DNA from: JBBPYC01 sp965218765
GTDB lineage: Bacteria > Pseudomonadota > Gammaproteobacteria > Burkholderiales > Burkholderiaceae_C
Direction: 5' to 3'
DNA: 64,000 bases
NCBI GenBank assembly: GCA_965218765.1
Contig: CBDCLU010000001.1
Span: 186,001 to 250,000 of the forward strand
Position numbers and translations under genes: made by a program. The first letter of the stretch is position 1. Every line of letters begins with the position of its first letter. The notes under the pieces are model-generated. The model did not search any database. It saw nothing but the letters and a program-made list of their open reading frames with translations, and was not told the origin of the DNA. Below are positions 26,262-34,745 of the stretch, in pieces.

Positions 26262-27983
26262 ATGATGCAACGGCTCGAACAGATCGGCCCATTTCGCTGG
26301 CAGCGTTTCGCAGCACCGCCGTTACCGGCGTTGCATGACGGCGTTGAGCGACTATCGAGCGACCGCGTGCTGATCGTCGGCGCCGGCCCGGTCGGCCTTG
26401 CGGTAGCGCTCGGACTTGCGCGTTTTGAGGTGCGATCGCTGCTGATCGAAGCCGACGACTCGGTCTGCGAAGGCAGCCGCGCAGCCTGCACGTCGCGGCG
26501 CAGTTTGGAGATATTGCAGCGGCTCGGCGTGGCCGATGCGATCCTCACGAAAGGCCTGCCGTGGACCGACGGGCACAGCTTCTACCGCGACCACGAGGTG
26601 CTGCATTTCTCGATGCCGCACGACCCGCTGCAGCGCTTTGCGCCGATGGTGAACCTCGAGCAGTACTACGTCGAGCAGTTTTTGCAGGATCGCATCGCGC
26701 AGGTGAATGCGGCGCAGCCGGGGCTGGTCGAGCTGCGCTGGGCATCGAGCGTGACCGCGCTCGAACAGCGGCCCGACGGCGTGCTGCTGACGATCGACAG
26801 TGCGCCGGGCAGCTATCGCACGCACGCAGCCTGGGTCGTCGCCTGCGACGGCGGCCAGAGCGTGGTGCGCAAGTCGCTCGGGCTGGAGCTGGTCGGCACC
26901 GCATATGAAGGCCGCTACGTGATCATCGACATCGAGCTGGCAAGCGATTCGCCGACCGAGCGCCGCGCCTGGTTCGACCCGCCCTGGTGCCGCGGCTCTA
27001 CGGTGCTGATGCACCGGCAGCCGGACGACATCTGGCGCATCGACTATCAGTTGAAAGCGGGCGAGGACACCGACCGTGCGCTGACACCAGAACGCGTGCA
27101 GGCATTCGTGCAGCGGCATCTGGATGCGATAGGCGAAGGCCATCTGCACTGGAAGCCGGTCTGGACGTCCGTCTATCGCGCGGGTGCGATGACGTTGCAG
27201 TCGTACCGGCACGGCCGCATCCTGTTTGCCGGCAACGCCGCGCACGCGCTGCCGATCTTCGGCGTGCGCGGGCTCAACTCCGGCTTCGACGATGCGGACA
27301 ACCTGGCCTGGAAGCTCGCGTTCGTGATTCGGGGGCATGCCACCGAAGCATTGCTGGACAGCTACAGCAGCGAGCGGCTCGAAGCGTTTCACATCAATGC
27401 GGACAACGCGATGCGCAGCACCGAGTTCATGTCGCCGCCATCGCGCGGTTTCGACCTGCTGCGCGAAGCCGCGCTGTCGCTTGCGCGCGCGCATCCGAAT
27501 CTGGCCAGGCTCGTGAACCCGCGGCAGACACATGCGATCAGCTACACCGATTCGCCGTTGTCGAGCGATGGCGATGCGTTTGCGTGCGGGCCGGCTGCAG
27601 GCGCCGTGCTGGCGGATCAGCAAATGGGCAAGGGCTACCTCAGCGATGCGCTGGAAGTGCCGGGCTTCACGCTGCTCGTGTTCGATGATGGCGCCGCATT
27701 TGCCGCTGCGCTCGAGCAGGCGTTGCAGCAATCGGATGCAGTGGCGGCGCTGCCCTGGCAGCTGCAGCGCATCGGCGCCGCCGGCACGCAGGCCGATCTC
27801 GAAGGCGATGCGAACAGCCCCGTTGCCGAGCGCTACGGCGCGCGTGCCGGGTCGGTCTATCTGGTACGCCCGGACGGCCACGTCGCCGCGCGCTGGCACC
27901 GCCCGCAGGCCGATACGGTGCGCCGCGCGCTGCAACGTGCTTGTGCGCTGGACCCGACGCCGGCATTGGAGACGCACGCATGA
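26262..27983 (+). CDS. FAD-dependent aromatic monooxygenase (MhpA/PheA-like)
   Basis: This 573-residue group A flavoprotein hydroxylase has the Rossmann motif VLIVGAGPVGLAVALG near residue 37. The DG-type motif is WVVACDGGQSVVRKSLGLEL near 195, followed by the third FAD block ILFAGNAAHALPIFGVRG near 325. In that block Asn replaces the usual Asp of the GD motif. The C-terminal thioredoxin-like domain ends with SVYLVRPDGHVAARWH, as in phenol-type hydroxylases. It should hydroxylate an aromatic acid with NAD(P)H and O2. It is coupled (ATGA) to a DUF2783 gene and followed by a receptor, a VOC protein and an FAH-type hydrolase, which looks like a ring-cleavage cassette. The substrate is unknown. 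Confidence 0.9.
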   Translation: MMQRLEQIGPFRWQRFAAPPLPALHDGVERLSSDRVLIVGAGPVGLAVALGLARFEVRSLLIEADDSVCEGSRAACTSRRSLEILQRLGVADAILTKGLPWTDGHSFYRDHEVLHFSMPHDPLQRFAPMVNLEQYYVEQFLQDRIAQVNAAQPGLVELRWASSVTALEQRPDGVLLTIDSAPGSYRTHAAWVVACDGGQSVVRKSLGLELVGTAYEGRYVIIDIELASDSPTERRAWFDPPWCRGSTVLMHRQPDDIWRIDYQLKAGEDTDRALTPERVQAFVQRHLDAIGEGHLHWKPVWTSVYRAGAMTLQSYRHGRILFAGNAAHALPIFGVRGLNSGFDDADNLAWKLAFVIRGHATEALLDSYSSERLEAFHINADNAMRSTEFMSPPSRGFDLLREAALSLARAHPNLARLVNPRQTHAISYTDSPLSSDGDAFACGPAAGAVLADQQMGKGYLSDALEVPGFTLLVFDDGAAFAAALEQALQQSDAVAALPWQLQRIGAAGTQADLEGDANSPVAERYGARAGSVYLVRPDGHVAARWHRPQADTVRRALQRACALDPTPALETHA

Positions 27984-28243
27984 CCGAGCATGTCGCGGCC
28001 CTGCCGGACGACGCACGCGACCGGGTCTATTCGACCTGCGCGCAGGCCATCACGCAGGCCGGGCCCGCACGCGAGTCGCTGTTCCTCGCGCGGCTTGCGC
28101 TGCTGCTGTTCGAGCAGGTCGGCGATGAAGCCGCATGCCGACGCGCGATCGCCGATGCGCTGCAACAATTGCCCCAGCCGTCGCTGTCGGCGCTACCGGC
28201 CGAGCAACCTGTCAAACCACCCGAAGGAGACCTCCAACCATGA
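27980..28243 (+). CDS. DUF2783 small protein
   Basis: This 87-residue protein (TEHVAALPDDARDRVYSTCA, then RLALLLFEQVGDEAACRRAI) is of the DUF2783 type that accompanies aromatic flavin monooxygenases. It overlaps the monooxygenase stop at its ATG and the next receptor ATG at its own stop, so all three are coupled. It is predicted helical and soluble. A helper or subunit role is guessed from the constant neighbourhood; no function is known to me. Confidence 0.8.
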   Translation: MTEHVAALPDDARDRVYSTCAQAITQAGPARESLFLARLALLLFEQVGDEAACRRAIADALQQLPQPSLSALPAEQPVKPPEGDLQP

Positions 28244-29250
28244 CGAACCGCCGCATCTTTCATGCCGCCTGCATCGCTGCCGGCGCGCTGCTCGCCAGCC
28301 CTTGGGTGCATGCACAGCAACCTGCATCGGGCGCTGCCGGTGCCGCAGCCGGCTATCCGGACCAGCCGGTCAAATGGGTGGTGCCCTACCCGGCCGGCGG
28401 CGGCACCGACACGCTCGCGCGCACGCTGGGCCAGGCGATGGCCGCCGACCTGGGCCAGCCGATCCTGATCGACAACAAGCCCGGTGCATCCACCAACATC
28501 GGCGCCGACTACGTCGCGCGCGCCAGGCCGGACGGCTACACCATCATGTCGGCCGACAACGCGCTGCTCGCGTTCAACCAGTACCTGTTCAGCAAGCTGC
28601 CGTTCGATCCGACGAAAGACTTCACGTTCATCGGCGCGATCGGCCGGTTTCCGCTGGTGCTGGTGGTGAACCCGAGCTTTCCCGCGCAGGACTTCAAAAG
28701 CTTTCTCGAATACGTGAAAGCGCATCCGGACAAGGTCAATTACGCATCGCCGGGCAATGGCTCGCCGCATCATTTGGCGATGGAATTGTTCAAGAACCGC
28801 ACCGGCACCATGCTCACGCATATCCCGTACAAGGGCGCGGCACCGGCCATGCAGGACGTGATGGGCGGCCAGGTCGGCGTGATGTTCCTGGACCTGGCCT
28901 CAGGCCTGTCGATCGTGCAGACGGGCAAGGTGCGGCCGCTCGCGATCGGCACCGATCAGCGCTCGCCGCTGCTGCCGGACGTGCCGACGTTGAAGGAGCT
29001 CGGCGTGGCGGAGGCGGAAGTGTTCGCGTTCCAGGGCGTGGTCGGGCCGGCTGGCCTGCCGCAGCCGGTCGTCGCCAGGCTGAACCAGGCGTTGAACAAG
29101 GCGCTCGGCGACCCGGCCGTGACGAAACGCTTCACCGACTTCGGCCTGGAGGTCGAAGCGGGCACGCCCGGCCAGTTCGTCGACTTGGCCCGGGCCGAGT
29201 CGAAGCGCTGGGGGCCGGTGATCAAGGCCAACAAGATTTCGCTCGATTGA
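28240..29250 (+). CDS. Bug/TctC-family solute-binding protein, aromatic cassette
   Basis: This 336-residue periplasmic receptor has a signal peptide ending near WVHAQQ and the family blocks YPDQPVKWVVPYPAGGGTD, ILIDNKPGAST and THIPYKGAAPAM. The start at 28240 follows GAAGGAGA and overlaps the DUF2783 stop. Its place inside the monooxygenase cassette suggests that it binds the cassette's substrate. It is clearly a different paralogue from the receptor at 3458-4453. Confidence 0.92.
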   Translation: MTNRRIFHAACIAAGALLASPWVHAQQPASGAAGAAAGYPDQPVKWVVPYPAGGGTDTLARTLGQAMAADLGQPILIDNKPGASTNIGADYVARARPDGYTIMSADNALLAFNQYLFSKLPFDPTKDFTFIGAIGRFPLVLVVNPSFPAQDFKSFLEYVKAHPDKVNYASPGNGSPHHLAMELFKNRTGTMLTHIPYKGAAPAMQDVMGGQVGVMFLDLASGLSIVQTGKVRPLAIGTDQRSPLLPDVPTLKELGVAEAEVFAFQGVVGPAGLPQPVVARLNQALNKALGDPAVTKRFTDFGLEVEAGTPGQFVDLARAESKRWGPVIKANKISLD

Positions 29251-29256
29251 GATGAA

Positions 29257-29355
29257 GCCCACCCGCAGCCAACGCTGCCTTCGGTCGGCTTGTCGAGCGA
29301 ACCCCCTTGCAGGGGGCGGCGCCTGCGGCCTGGCTTCAGCCATTGCGCAGCCCCC
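29257..29355. repeat. Dispersed intergenic repeat, copy A
   Basis: The segment contains CCCACCCGCAGCC, then CCCCTTGCAGGGGGCGGCGC and CTGCGGCCTGGC. A near copy lies inverted at 45797-45900. The CCCCTTGCAGGGGG core is palindromic. Both copies are intergenic and lie next to gene ends, as REP-like elements do. In this copy it separates the receptor gene from the VOC gene in the same operon. Confidence 0.6.
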
Positions 29356-29418
29356 GCTGGAATCGACCGCGCAGATTCCACGTCCCGGGAGCACCAGCCA
29401 CCGCCTCGGAACCTCGCG

Positions 29419-29955
29419 ATGACGACGACGAAGGCCGCCACGCTGACCGATGCACAACCGGTGCTCGGTCTGCACCACTTTGCGTGGCGCTGCCGGGATG
29501 CGGAAGCCACGCGGCAATTCTACGAGGACATCCTCGGCCTGCCGCTGGTGCATGTGATCAAAAAGGATACGGTGCCGAGCACGGGCGAACACTGCCCGTA
29601 CGTGCACATCTTTTTCCGGATGCGGGATGGCTCGAACATCGCGTTCTTCGACCTCGGCGACGACACCGCGGCCGCGCCGAGCCCGAACACGCCCGGCTGG
29701 GTCAACCACATCGCGCTGCGGGTGGAAAGCAGGGCCGCGCTGCATCTGATGAAAGCGCGGCTCGAACGACACGGCGTCGACGTGATCGGCGTGGTCGACC
29801 ACGACGGTTTCATCGAATCGATCTATTTCTTCGACCCGAACGGGCTGCGGCTCGAGCTGACGATCGAAGTCGCCGATGCGGCCATGCTGCGCAGTCATGC
29901 GGACACTGCGCATGCGGCGCTGGACGCCTGGGCCGATGAGAAGGCGGCGCGATGA
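29419..29955 (+). CDS. VOC-family protein (extradiol dioxygenase/glyoxalase type)
   Basis: This 178-residue single-domain vicinal-oxygen-chelate protein has a probable metal His in GLHHFAWRCRD and a second His in NHIALRVES. A Glu lies in the C-terminal LRLELTIEVAD. Because of the cassette it may be a ring-cleaving dioxygenase or an isomerase acting after hydroxylation, and sequence alone cannot separate these. The ATG at 29419 is the first start with the VOC fold downstream. The stop overlaps the next gene's ATG. Confidence 0.82.
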   Translation: MTTTKAATLTDAQPVLGLHHFAWRCRDAEATRQFYEDILGLPLVHVIKKDTVPSTGEHCPYVHIFFRMRDGSNIAFFDLGDDTAAAPSPNTPGWVNHIALRVESRAALHLMKARLERHGVDVIGVVDHDGFIESIYFFDPNGLRLELTIEVADAAMLRSHADTAHAALDAWADEKAAR

Positions 29956-30959
29956 ACGGGACCGAGCTGCGCCTGGCCACGATGGCCGACGGCAGCCGCG
30001 ACGGGCAGCTCGTGCTGGTCGATGCGGCGCAGACAGCGTGCATGCCGGTGCCGGACATCGCACGCACGCTGCAGGCGGCGCTGGATGACTGGCCGGCTGT
30101 GCTGCCGCGCCTGAGCGCGCAACGCGAACGGCTCGATGCGTCTGGCTGGCAGGGCGCGCAACCGTTCGACCCCGGCCGCTGCCTGGCACCGCTGCCGCGC
30201 GCTTACCAATGGGCCGATGCGTCGGTCTACCGCAACCACGCGCGGCTCATGTACCGCTGGCGACAGGAACCGATTCCGCCGCGCTACGAAGACGAGCCGC
30301 TGGTCTATCAAGGCGGCTCCGACGTGCTGCTCGGGCCGACGCAGCCCATCGTCGCGGCCGATGAGGCGCACGGCATCGACCTGGAAGCCGAGATCGCGGT
30401 GATCACGACCGACGTGCCGATGGGCACCCGCGCTGCGGACGCGCTGGACTGCATCGCACTCGTCGTGCTGCTCAACGACGTGTCGCTGCGCCATCTGATC
30501 GCGCCGGAGCTGGCCCGCGGCTTCGGCTTCTATCAGAGCAAGCCGGCCACGTCGTTCGCGCCGGTCGCGCTCACGCCCGCCGCGTTCGGGCCTGCCTGGC
30601 GCGATGCGATGCTGCACCTGCCGGTGCAGGTGTCGATCAACGGCGCTTGGTTCGGCGCGCCCGATGCGGGCGAAGAGACCGTGTTCGGCTTCGACCGGAT
30701 CATCGAGCACCTTGCGCGCACGCGCGGCCTCTGCGCGGGCAGCATCGTCGGTGCGGGCACGATCAGCAACGCGGATGCGAGCCGTGGCAGCGCCTGCATC
30801 ACGGAAGCGCGGGTGCGGCAGCTGCTGGACGGCGTGGCAGAAGACCGGCTGCATCCGTATCTGCGCGATGGCGACCGCGTGCGCATCGAGATGATCGATG
30901 CCACGACGGGCCGGTCGTGGTTCGGCGCCATCGATCAGGTGGTCACGGTCCAGCGCTGA
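29952..30959 (+). CDS. Fumarylacetoacetate hydrolase family protein
   Basis: This 335-residue protein has the FAH-fold blocks VYRNHARLMYRWR, a metal-binding EAEIAVITTDVPMGT with LDCIALVVLLNDVSLR, GFYQSKPATSFAP and CAGSIVGAGTISNADAS. Family members cleave or hydrate acylpyruvates from aromatic ring fission. It is coupled to the VOC gene (ATGA) and ends the plus-strand cassette. It likely processes the ring-cleavage product; the exact reaction is unknown. Confidence 0.87.
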   Translation: MNGTELRLATMADGSRDGQLVLVDAAQTACMPVPDIARTLQAALDDWPAVLPRLSAQRERLDASGWQGAQPFDPGRCLAPLPRAYQWADASVYRNHARLMYRWRQEPIPPRYEDEPLVYQGGSDVLLGPTQPIVAADEAHGIDLEAEIAVITTDVPMGTRAADALDCIALVVLLNDVSLRHLIAPELARGFGFYQSKPATSFAPVALTPAAFGPAWRDAMLHLPVQVSINGAWFGAPDAGEETVFGFDRIIEHLARTRGLCAGSIVGAGTISNADASRGSACITEARVRQLLDGVAEDRLHPYLRDGDRVRIEMIDATTGRSWFGAIDQVVTVQR

Positions 30960-31038
30960 GCGCCAGTCGCCGGACGCTTCGGGGCCGAGGCCGGGGCCGT
31001 GCTGCTCGCTGCCGACGGGCCGCGGCGGGGGCCAACCC

Positions 31039-32037
31039 TCAGCGCAGGCGATAGCGGGTTTGCCGGGCACCGGAACGTGGCTGCGGCCGGTCGCGCCGCA
31101 GCATCCACCAGCCGAGCAACGCGCCTGCGGCAACGGCCGCCGAAACCGCGAGCACCGAGCCCGTGCCCAGCCGGTGCCCGCCGTCGATCTCGGTGTTCAC
31201 CGACGGCTCGAACAGGTTGCCGTCGCCGCTCGCCACCGGATCGGCACGGCGCAGTGCGGCGTCGATCAGCCGCATCGTCCAGGCACCCACGAGATTCGGT
31301 GCGACCGCGTGTGCGATCCGCGCAGGCCAGGCCACGCTGCCGACCGACACGTACGGGCGCGGCGACCGGACCAACGAGACGATCGCATCGGCCACCGTGC
31401 GCGGATCGAGCACGGGCGGCGGCGGCTTCAGGCTGCGGCCGGTGTAGTTGGCGCCGTGCGAGATGCCGGGCGTGTCGACGAACGTCGGATAGACCGCGCA
31501 GACGTGCACCTCGGGCAGCCCGGAGACTTCGGCGCGCAGGGCCTCGCTCAGGCCGCGCAGACCGAACTTGCTCGCGCTGTAGGCGGCGACAAACGGAGAA
31601 GGCGCCCAGCCGCCGATCGAGATCATGTTGATGAGCGTGCCGCGGCGGCGCCTGCGGAAGTGGCCGAGCGCCACATGCGCGCCGTGCATCTGGCCGATCA
31701 GGTTCGTTTCGATCACCCTGCGGTGCGCCTCGATCGGCGTCTGGTCGAACAGGCCCACGGCACCGACGCCGACCATGTTGATCCAGACGTCGAAGCGGCC
31801 GAACCGGTCGATCGCCGCATGTGCAAGTCGCTGCACGTCTTCAGGATTTGCCACGTCAGTGGGTACGACCAGCACGTCGGCGCCGAGCCGCTCGCACGCT
31901 TGCGCGACGGCCGCCAGCCCTGCGCGGCCGCGTGCCGCCAGCACGAGCTGCGCGCCCGCACGCGCACAGGCCAGTGCGGTCGCATGCCCGATGCCGCTGG
32001 AGGCGCCGGCCAGCACGATCACTCGGTTCATATTCAT
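31039..32037 (-). CDS. Short-chain dehydrogenase with C-terminal membrane anchor
   Basis: This 332-residue SDR has the cofactor motif AGASSGIGHATALA near residue 10, NMVGVG in place of NNAG, and the catalytic Ser-Tyr-Lys with YSASKFG. A hydrophobic stretch near the end (VLAVSAAVAAGALLGWWML) suggests a C-terminal anchor. The start at 32037 (MNMNR) follows AGGAGCAAC. It is convergent with the FAH gene. The substrate is unknown. The SDR at 54157 has a similar catalytic core but lacks the anchor. Confidence 0.85.
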   Translation of the reverse strand: MNMNRVIVLAGASSGIGHATALACARAGAQLVLAARGRAGLAAVAQACERLGADVLVVPTDVANPEDVQRLAHAAIDRFGRFDVWINMVGVGAVGLFDQTPIEAHRRVIETNLIGQMHGAHVALGHFRRRRRGTLINMISIGGWAPSPFVAAYSASKFGLRGLSEALRAEVSGLPEVHVCAVYPTFVDTPGISHGANYTGRSLKPPPPVLDPRTVADAIVSLVRSPRPYVSVGSVAWPARIAHAVAPNLVGAWTMRLIDAALRRADPVASGDGNLFEPSVNTEIDGGHRLGTGSVLAVSAAVAAGALLGWWMLRRDRPQPRSGARQTRYRLR

Positions 32038-32156
32038 GGTGTTGCTCCTTCGTCCTGGGTGACCGGATGCGACGCGACTGCCGGGGCCGGTACGGGTCGC
32101 GCAGGCAGCTGGCGTTCCTGACGGTTGTGCCCGCAGGCGGCTTCGCGCCAACGCGG

Positions 32157-32840
32157 TCAGCGGTTGACCCAGCCGCCGCAGATCGGAAACACCTGGCCGA
32201 CGAAGCAGGCGGCCGCGTCGCTGCACAGGTAGGCCACGAACTCGGCGTCCTCCTGCGCGCTGACCAGCCGGCCTAGCGGGACTTCGCGTTTCAAGCGTTC
32301 CTGAAAGCGCGGGTCCGCCTGCACTTCGGGCGGGAAGTAGGTCGGGTTCTCGACGAAGTTCTGCGCCACCGCGTTGACCTGAATGCCGCGCGGCGCAAGC
32401 TCCACGCCAACGGCCTGCACCCACGCGAGCTGCGCGCCGCGCGCCGCGCTGTAGGTCGAGGTGCGCTTCTGGCCGCGCAGCGCAGATGAACTGCCCATCA
32501 CGACGATGCGACCCGCGCCGCGCGCCAGCATCTGCGGCAACAGCGCGCGCAGCAGGCGCGGTAGCGGATCGACCATTGCGGCGAACGTGTCGCGCCATTC
32601 GTCTTCGCCGACGTCGGCCACCGCGCTGACGGGCGCGGGCACGGCGAGGTTTGCGACCAGCACATCGATCTCGCCCGCGTCGGCAACGGCCTGCTGCGAC
32701 GCGGTTGGATCGGTCAGCGCGCCGGTGCTGCGCGCCAGCACCGCACCGTGCCGCGCCAGCACGTCGCACAGCGCCGGGCCCATGAACGCATCGGTCTGGG
32801 TCACGAGAATTCGCTTGCCTTCAAGCATCAGGTTCGACAT
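32157..32840 (-). CDS. SDR family oxidoreductase, degenerate cofactor motif
   Basis: This 227-residue SDR-like protein has ILVTQTDAFMGPALCDVLA at the N-terminus, where the usual TGxxxGxG glycines are replaced. VANLAVP, IVVMGSSSALRG, YSAARGAQLAW (Tyr-x3-Arg instead of Lys) and FPICGGWVNR follow. The missing Gly-rich loop and Lys suggest altered or lost catalysis. Halohydrin-dehalogenase-like proteins have similar changes, so that is one alternative. It lies upstream of the other SDR gene on the same strand, with a 119-base gap. Confidence 0.75.
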   Translation of the reverse strand: MSNLMLEGKRILVTQTDAFMGPALCDVLARHGAVLARSTGALTDPTASQQAVADAGEIDVLVANLAVPAPVSAVADVGEDEWRDTFAAMVDPLPRLLRALLPQMLARGAGRIVVMGSSSALRGQKRTSTYSAARGAQLAWVQAVGVELAPRGIQVNAVAQNFVENPTYFPPEVQADPRFQERLKREVPLGRLVSAQEDAEFVAYLCSDAAACFVGQVFPICGGWVNR

Positions 32841-32892
32841 GGTGCGCGGTCTTTCTGCTGGGGTGCTCGGGTGTGCGCCACAGCGGCTGGTC

Positions 32893-33111
32893 TCATTCGC
32901 CGCTGCGCGTCAGCGCAGAGCCGTAGTGCACCGCGTGGTTGCCGGTCTGATCGCTGGCGACTTCGTATTGCGGCTTGTTCCTGCTGCAGCGGCGCATGCG
33001 ACCCATGAACTCGAAGTCTTCGACGTGGACCTTGACGATCCGGCCGGTGCTGCGGCCGCCTCGCCAGTTCCAGCCTACCGGTTCGCCGACTTCGTACTCG
33101 TGCAATGACAT
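32893..33111 (-). CDS. DUF2945 (HVA1/Tudor-like) small protein
   Basis: This 72-residue protein has GEPVGWNWRGGRSTGRIVKV and KPQYEVASDQTGNHAVHYGSALT, typical of DUF2945 proteins. The start at 33111 (MSLHEYEVGE) is preferred over one 12 codons upstream because family members begin with a similar 'YxVGD' segment. Small and soluble; the function is unknown. The upstream 33112-33246 region is AT-rich, with TCAACT and AGTTGA flanking GCTATAT. Confidence 0.78.
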   Translation of the reverse strand: MSLHEYEVGEPVGWNWRGGRSTGRIVKVHVEDFEFMGRMRRCSRNKPQYEVASDQTGNHAVHYGSALTRSGE

Positions 33112-33246
33112 TGTCCGGCCGCATTTCAAATAAACTGCAGCACTCAACTGCTATATAGTTGATAGCACAAGGTGTATATTGCAACTGCACATCCAGGCAT
33201 TTTTGTTCAAAACATGCAGGAAACGGACCGCGCCGGCTGCGGCCGG

Positions 33247-33816
33247 CTACCAGGCTTCGCTGCCCGGCTCGCCCTTGAACGGGCCGGCCAGCTCGGACGT
33301 GATCCAACCGCCGTAGAAGCCGCCGGGCTGCGCCGTCACGCCGGCTCCTGCGACCGTGCAATCGAGCTCGGCCGGGTACAGTGCCACGCAGTCGGCTAGG
33401 GGCTCGGCGCCGGCCAGCGGGTGCGGATAGCTCCAGCCGACTTGGCGCAGCGCATGCTCGCCCCGCACCAGGCTCCAGTAGCGCGCGGGCCCTTTCCATT
33501 CACAGAAAGAGCCGCCGCCGGCAGCCTCGAACAGCTGCCGGTCGACGTCATCCCACGGCAGGTAGAAGCTCGGCGGGTGCGCGGTCTCCAGCACGCGCAG
33601 CGCGCGCCGGGTGCGTGCGACTTCCACGCCGCCCCAGCGCACCACCACCTCGCGCGGGTCCGGCTCGATGCGCGGCGGACGCGGGAAGTCCCAGACCGAC
33701 ACCTGGCCCGCGCCTGGGCTGGCCGCGAGCGCGGGGCGGGTCACACCACGCCATTGCCAGTGCTCACGCGCGGCGTTGAGCCAGTCGGGCGACGGGGCAG
33801 ATCGTGGGGGTGTCAT
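33247..33816 (-). CDS. DUF427 domain protein
   Basis: This 189-residue protein has RIEPDPREVVVRWGGVEVA, ETAHPPSFYLPWDDVDRQLF, FCEWKGPARYWSL and WSYPHPL, the standard DUF427 run. No signal peptide is present. It is a single-domain protein of usual length in monocistronic arrangement. No biochemical role is established to my knowledge. Confidence 0.85.
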   Translation of the reverse strand: MTPPRSAPSPDWLNAAREHWQWRGVTRPALAASPGAGQVSVWDFPRPPRIEPDPREVVVRWGGVEVARTRRALRVLETAHPPSFYLPWDDVDRQLFEAAGGGSFCEWKGPARYWSLVRGEHALRQVGWSYPHPLAGAEPLADCVALYPAELDCTVAGAGVTAQPGGFYGGWITSELAGPFKGEPGSEAW

Positions 33817-34005
33817 GGCGGTAACGTTTCAATGTGTCGCGACGGTTCGCCGAAGTCCGGTAAAGCTTATGGCCGGTTAGCTTCACCGAAGCGCCTGCTC
33901 ATGCAACTCAGCACGGTTGCAACCGATACCGCGATGCGGTCAACTCGATCGGGAGCAGCGGCGCCGTGCGACGGGCGCACGCAGCACGGGCGGCAAGTCA
34001 CGGCC

Positions 34006-34479
34006 TCAGTGATGACCATGCGCGCCGTGCACATGGCCATGCGCGATCTCTTCCGCACTGGCAGCGCGCACATCCAGCACCTGCAATGCAAAGCGCAGCG
34101 CGCGGCCTGCGAGCGGATGGTTGCCATCGAGCATGACCTGGCTGCCCTTGATCTTCAGCACGGTGAACACATGCGCATTGCCGGCGTCATCGCGCCCTTC
34201 GAGCTGGCCGCCGACCTTGACGCCCGCCGGAAAATCCGCCTTGTCGATGCTGCGCACCAGCGCTTCATCACGCATGCCGAATGCTTCGCCCGTTTCGAAC
34301 TCGACGGTGAGCTTGTCTCCTGCCTGGTGGCCAGCCAGCGCCGCCTCCAGCTTCGGCAAGGTGCCGCCGTAGCCACCATGCAGATAGACCATGGGGTCGT
34401 GGCCTGCGTCGATCGGTTTGGCTTTTTCATCGGTGATCCGATAGGCCACCGTGGGTACCGTGTCTTTCTCGATTTTCAT
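34006..34479 (-). CDS. slyD: SlyD-type FKBP peptidyl-prolyl isomerase
   Basis: This 157-residue FKBP has YRITDEKAKPID, YLHGGYGGTLPKLEAALAG and the insert-in-flap region FETGEAFGMRDEALVRSIDKADF, then NHPLAGRALRFALQVLDVR. The C-terminus HGHVHGAHGHH is His-rich and fits the nickel-binding tail of SlyD. The start at 34479 is chosen because the upstream extension is not FKBP-like. It is a cytosolic folding helper and metallochaperone. Confidence 0.92.
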   Translation of the reverse strand: MKIEKDTVPTVAYRITDEKAKPIDAGHDPMVYLHGGYGGTLPKLEAALAGHQAGDKLTVEFETGEAFGMRDEALVRSIDKADFPAGVKVGGQLEGRDDAGNAHVFTVLKIKGSQVMLDGNHPLAGRALRFALQVLDVRAASAEEIAHGHVHGAHGHH

Positions 34480-34602
34480 GCGTGGTAATCGTGTGGGATG
34501 TCGATGAGGCGGTAGCCGAGCGAGGCGGTAGACCGGCCGGAATCGAACAGCAACCCCGTCGATGGCGAGTGGAAGCGACTCAGCTTGAGCCCAGACAAAA
34601 GT

Positions 34603-34658
34603 TTCGCGCCACTTCCATCGGCAAACCACATGGTTCGGTCGATGGAAAGTGGCGCGAA
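34603..34658. other. Long near-perfect inverted repeat (stem-loop)
   Basis: TTCGCGCCACTTCCATCG at 34603-34620 pairs with CGATGGAAAGTGGCGCGAA at 34640-34658 except for one extra base. The loop holds its own palindrome AACCACATGGTT. On the minus strand the hairpin is followed by ACTTTTGTC, so it may terminate the DUF3618 operon. A nearby segment (CGATGGCGAGTGGAAGCGA at about 34560-34578) resembles one arm. It lies between the DUF3618 stop and slyD. Confidence 0.6.
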
Positions 34659-34745
34659 GAGCAGGAGTTCATGCAGCGCAACCGGCGCTATGCTCCGGCT
34701 GCGTTGCAATCCTGCTGATTGCCCGGTCTGGTACTCGTTGGACGT

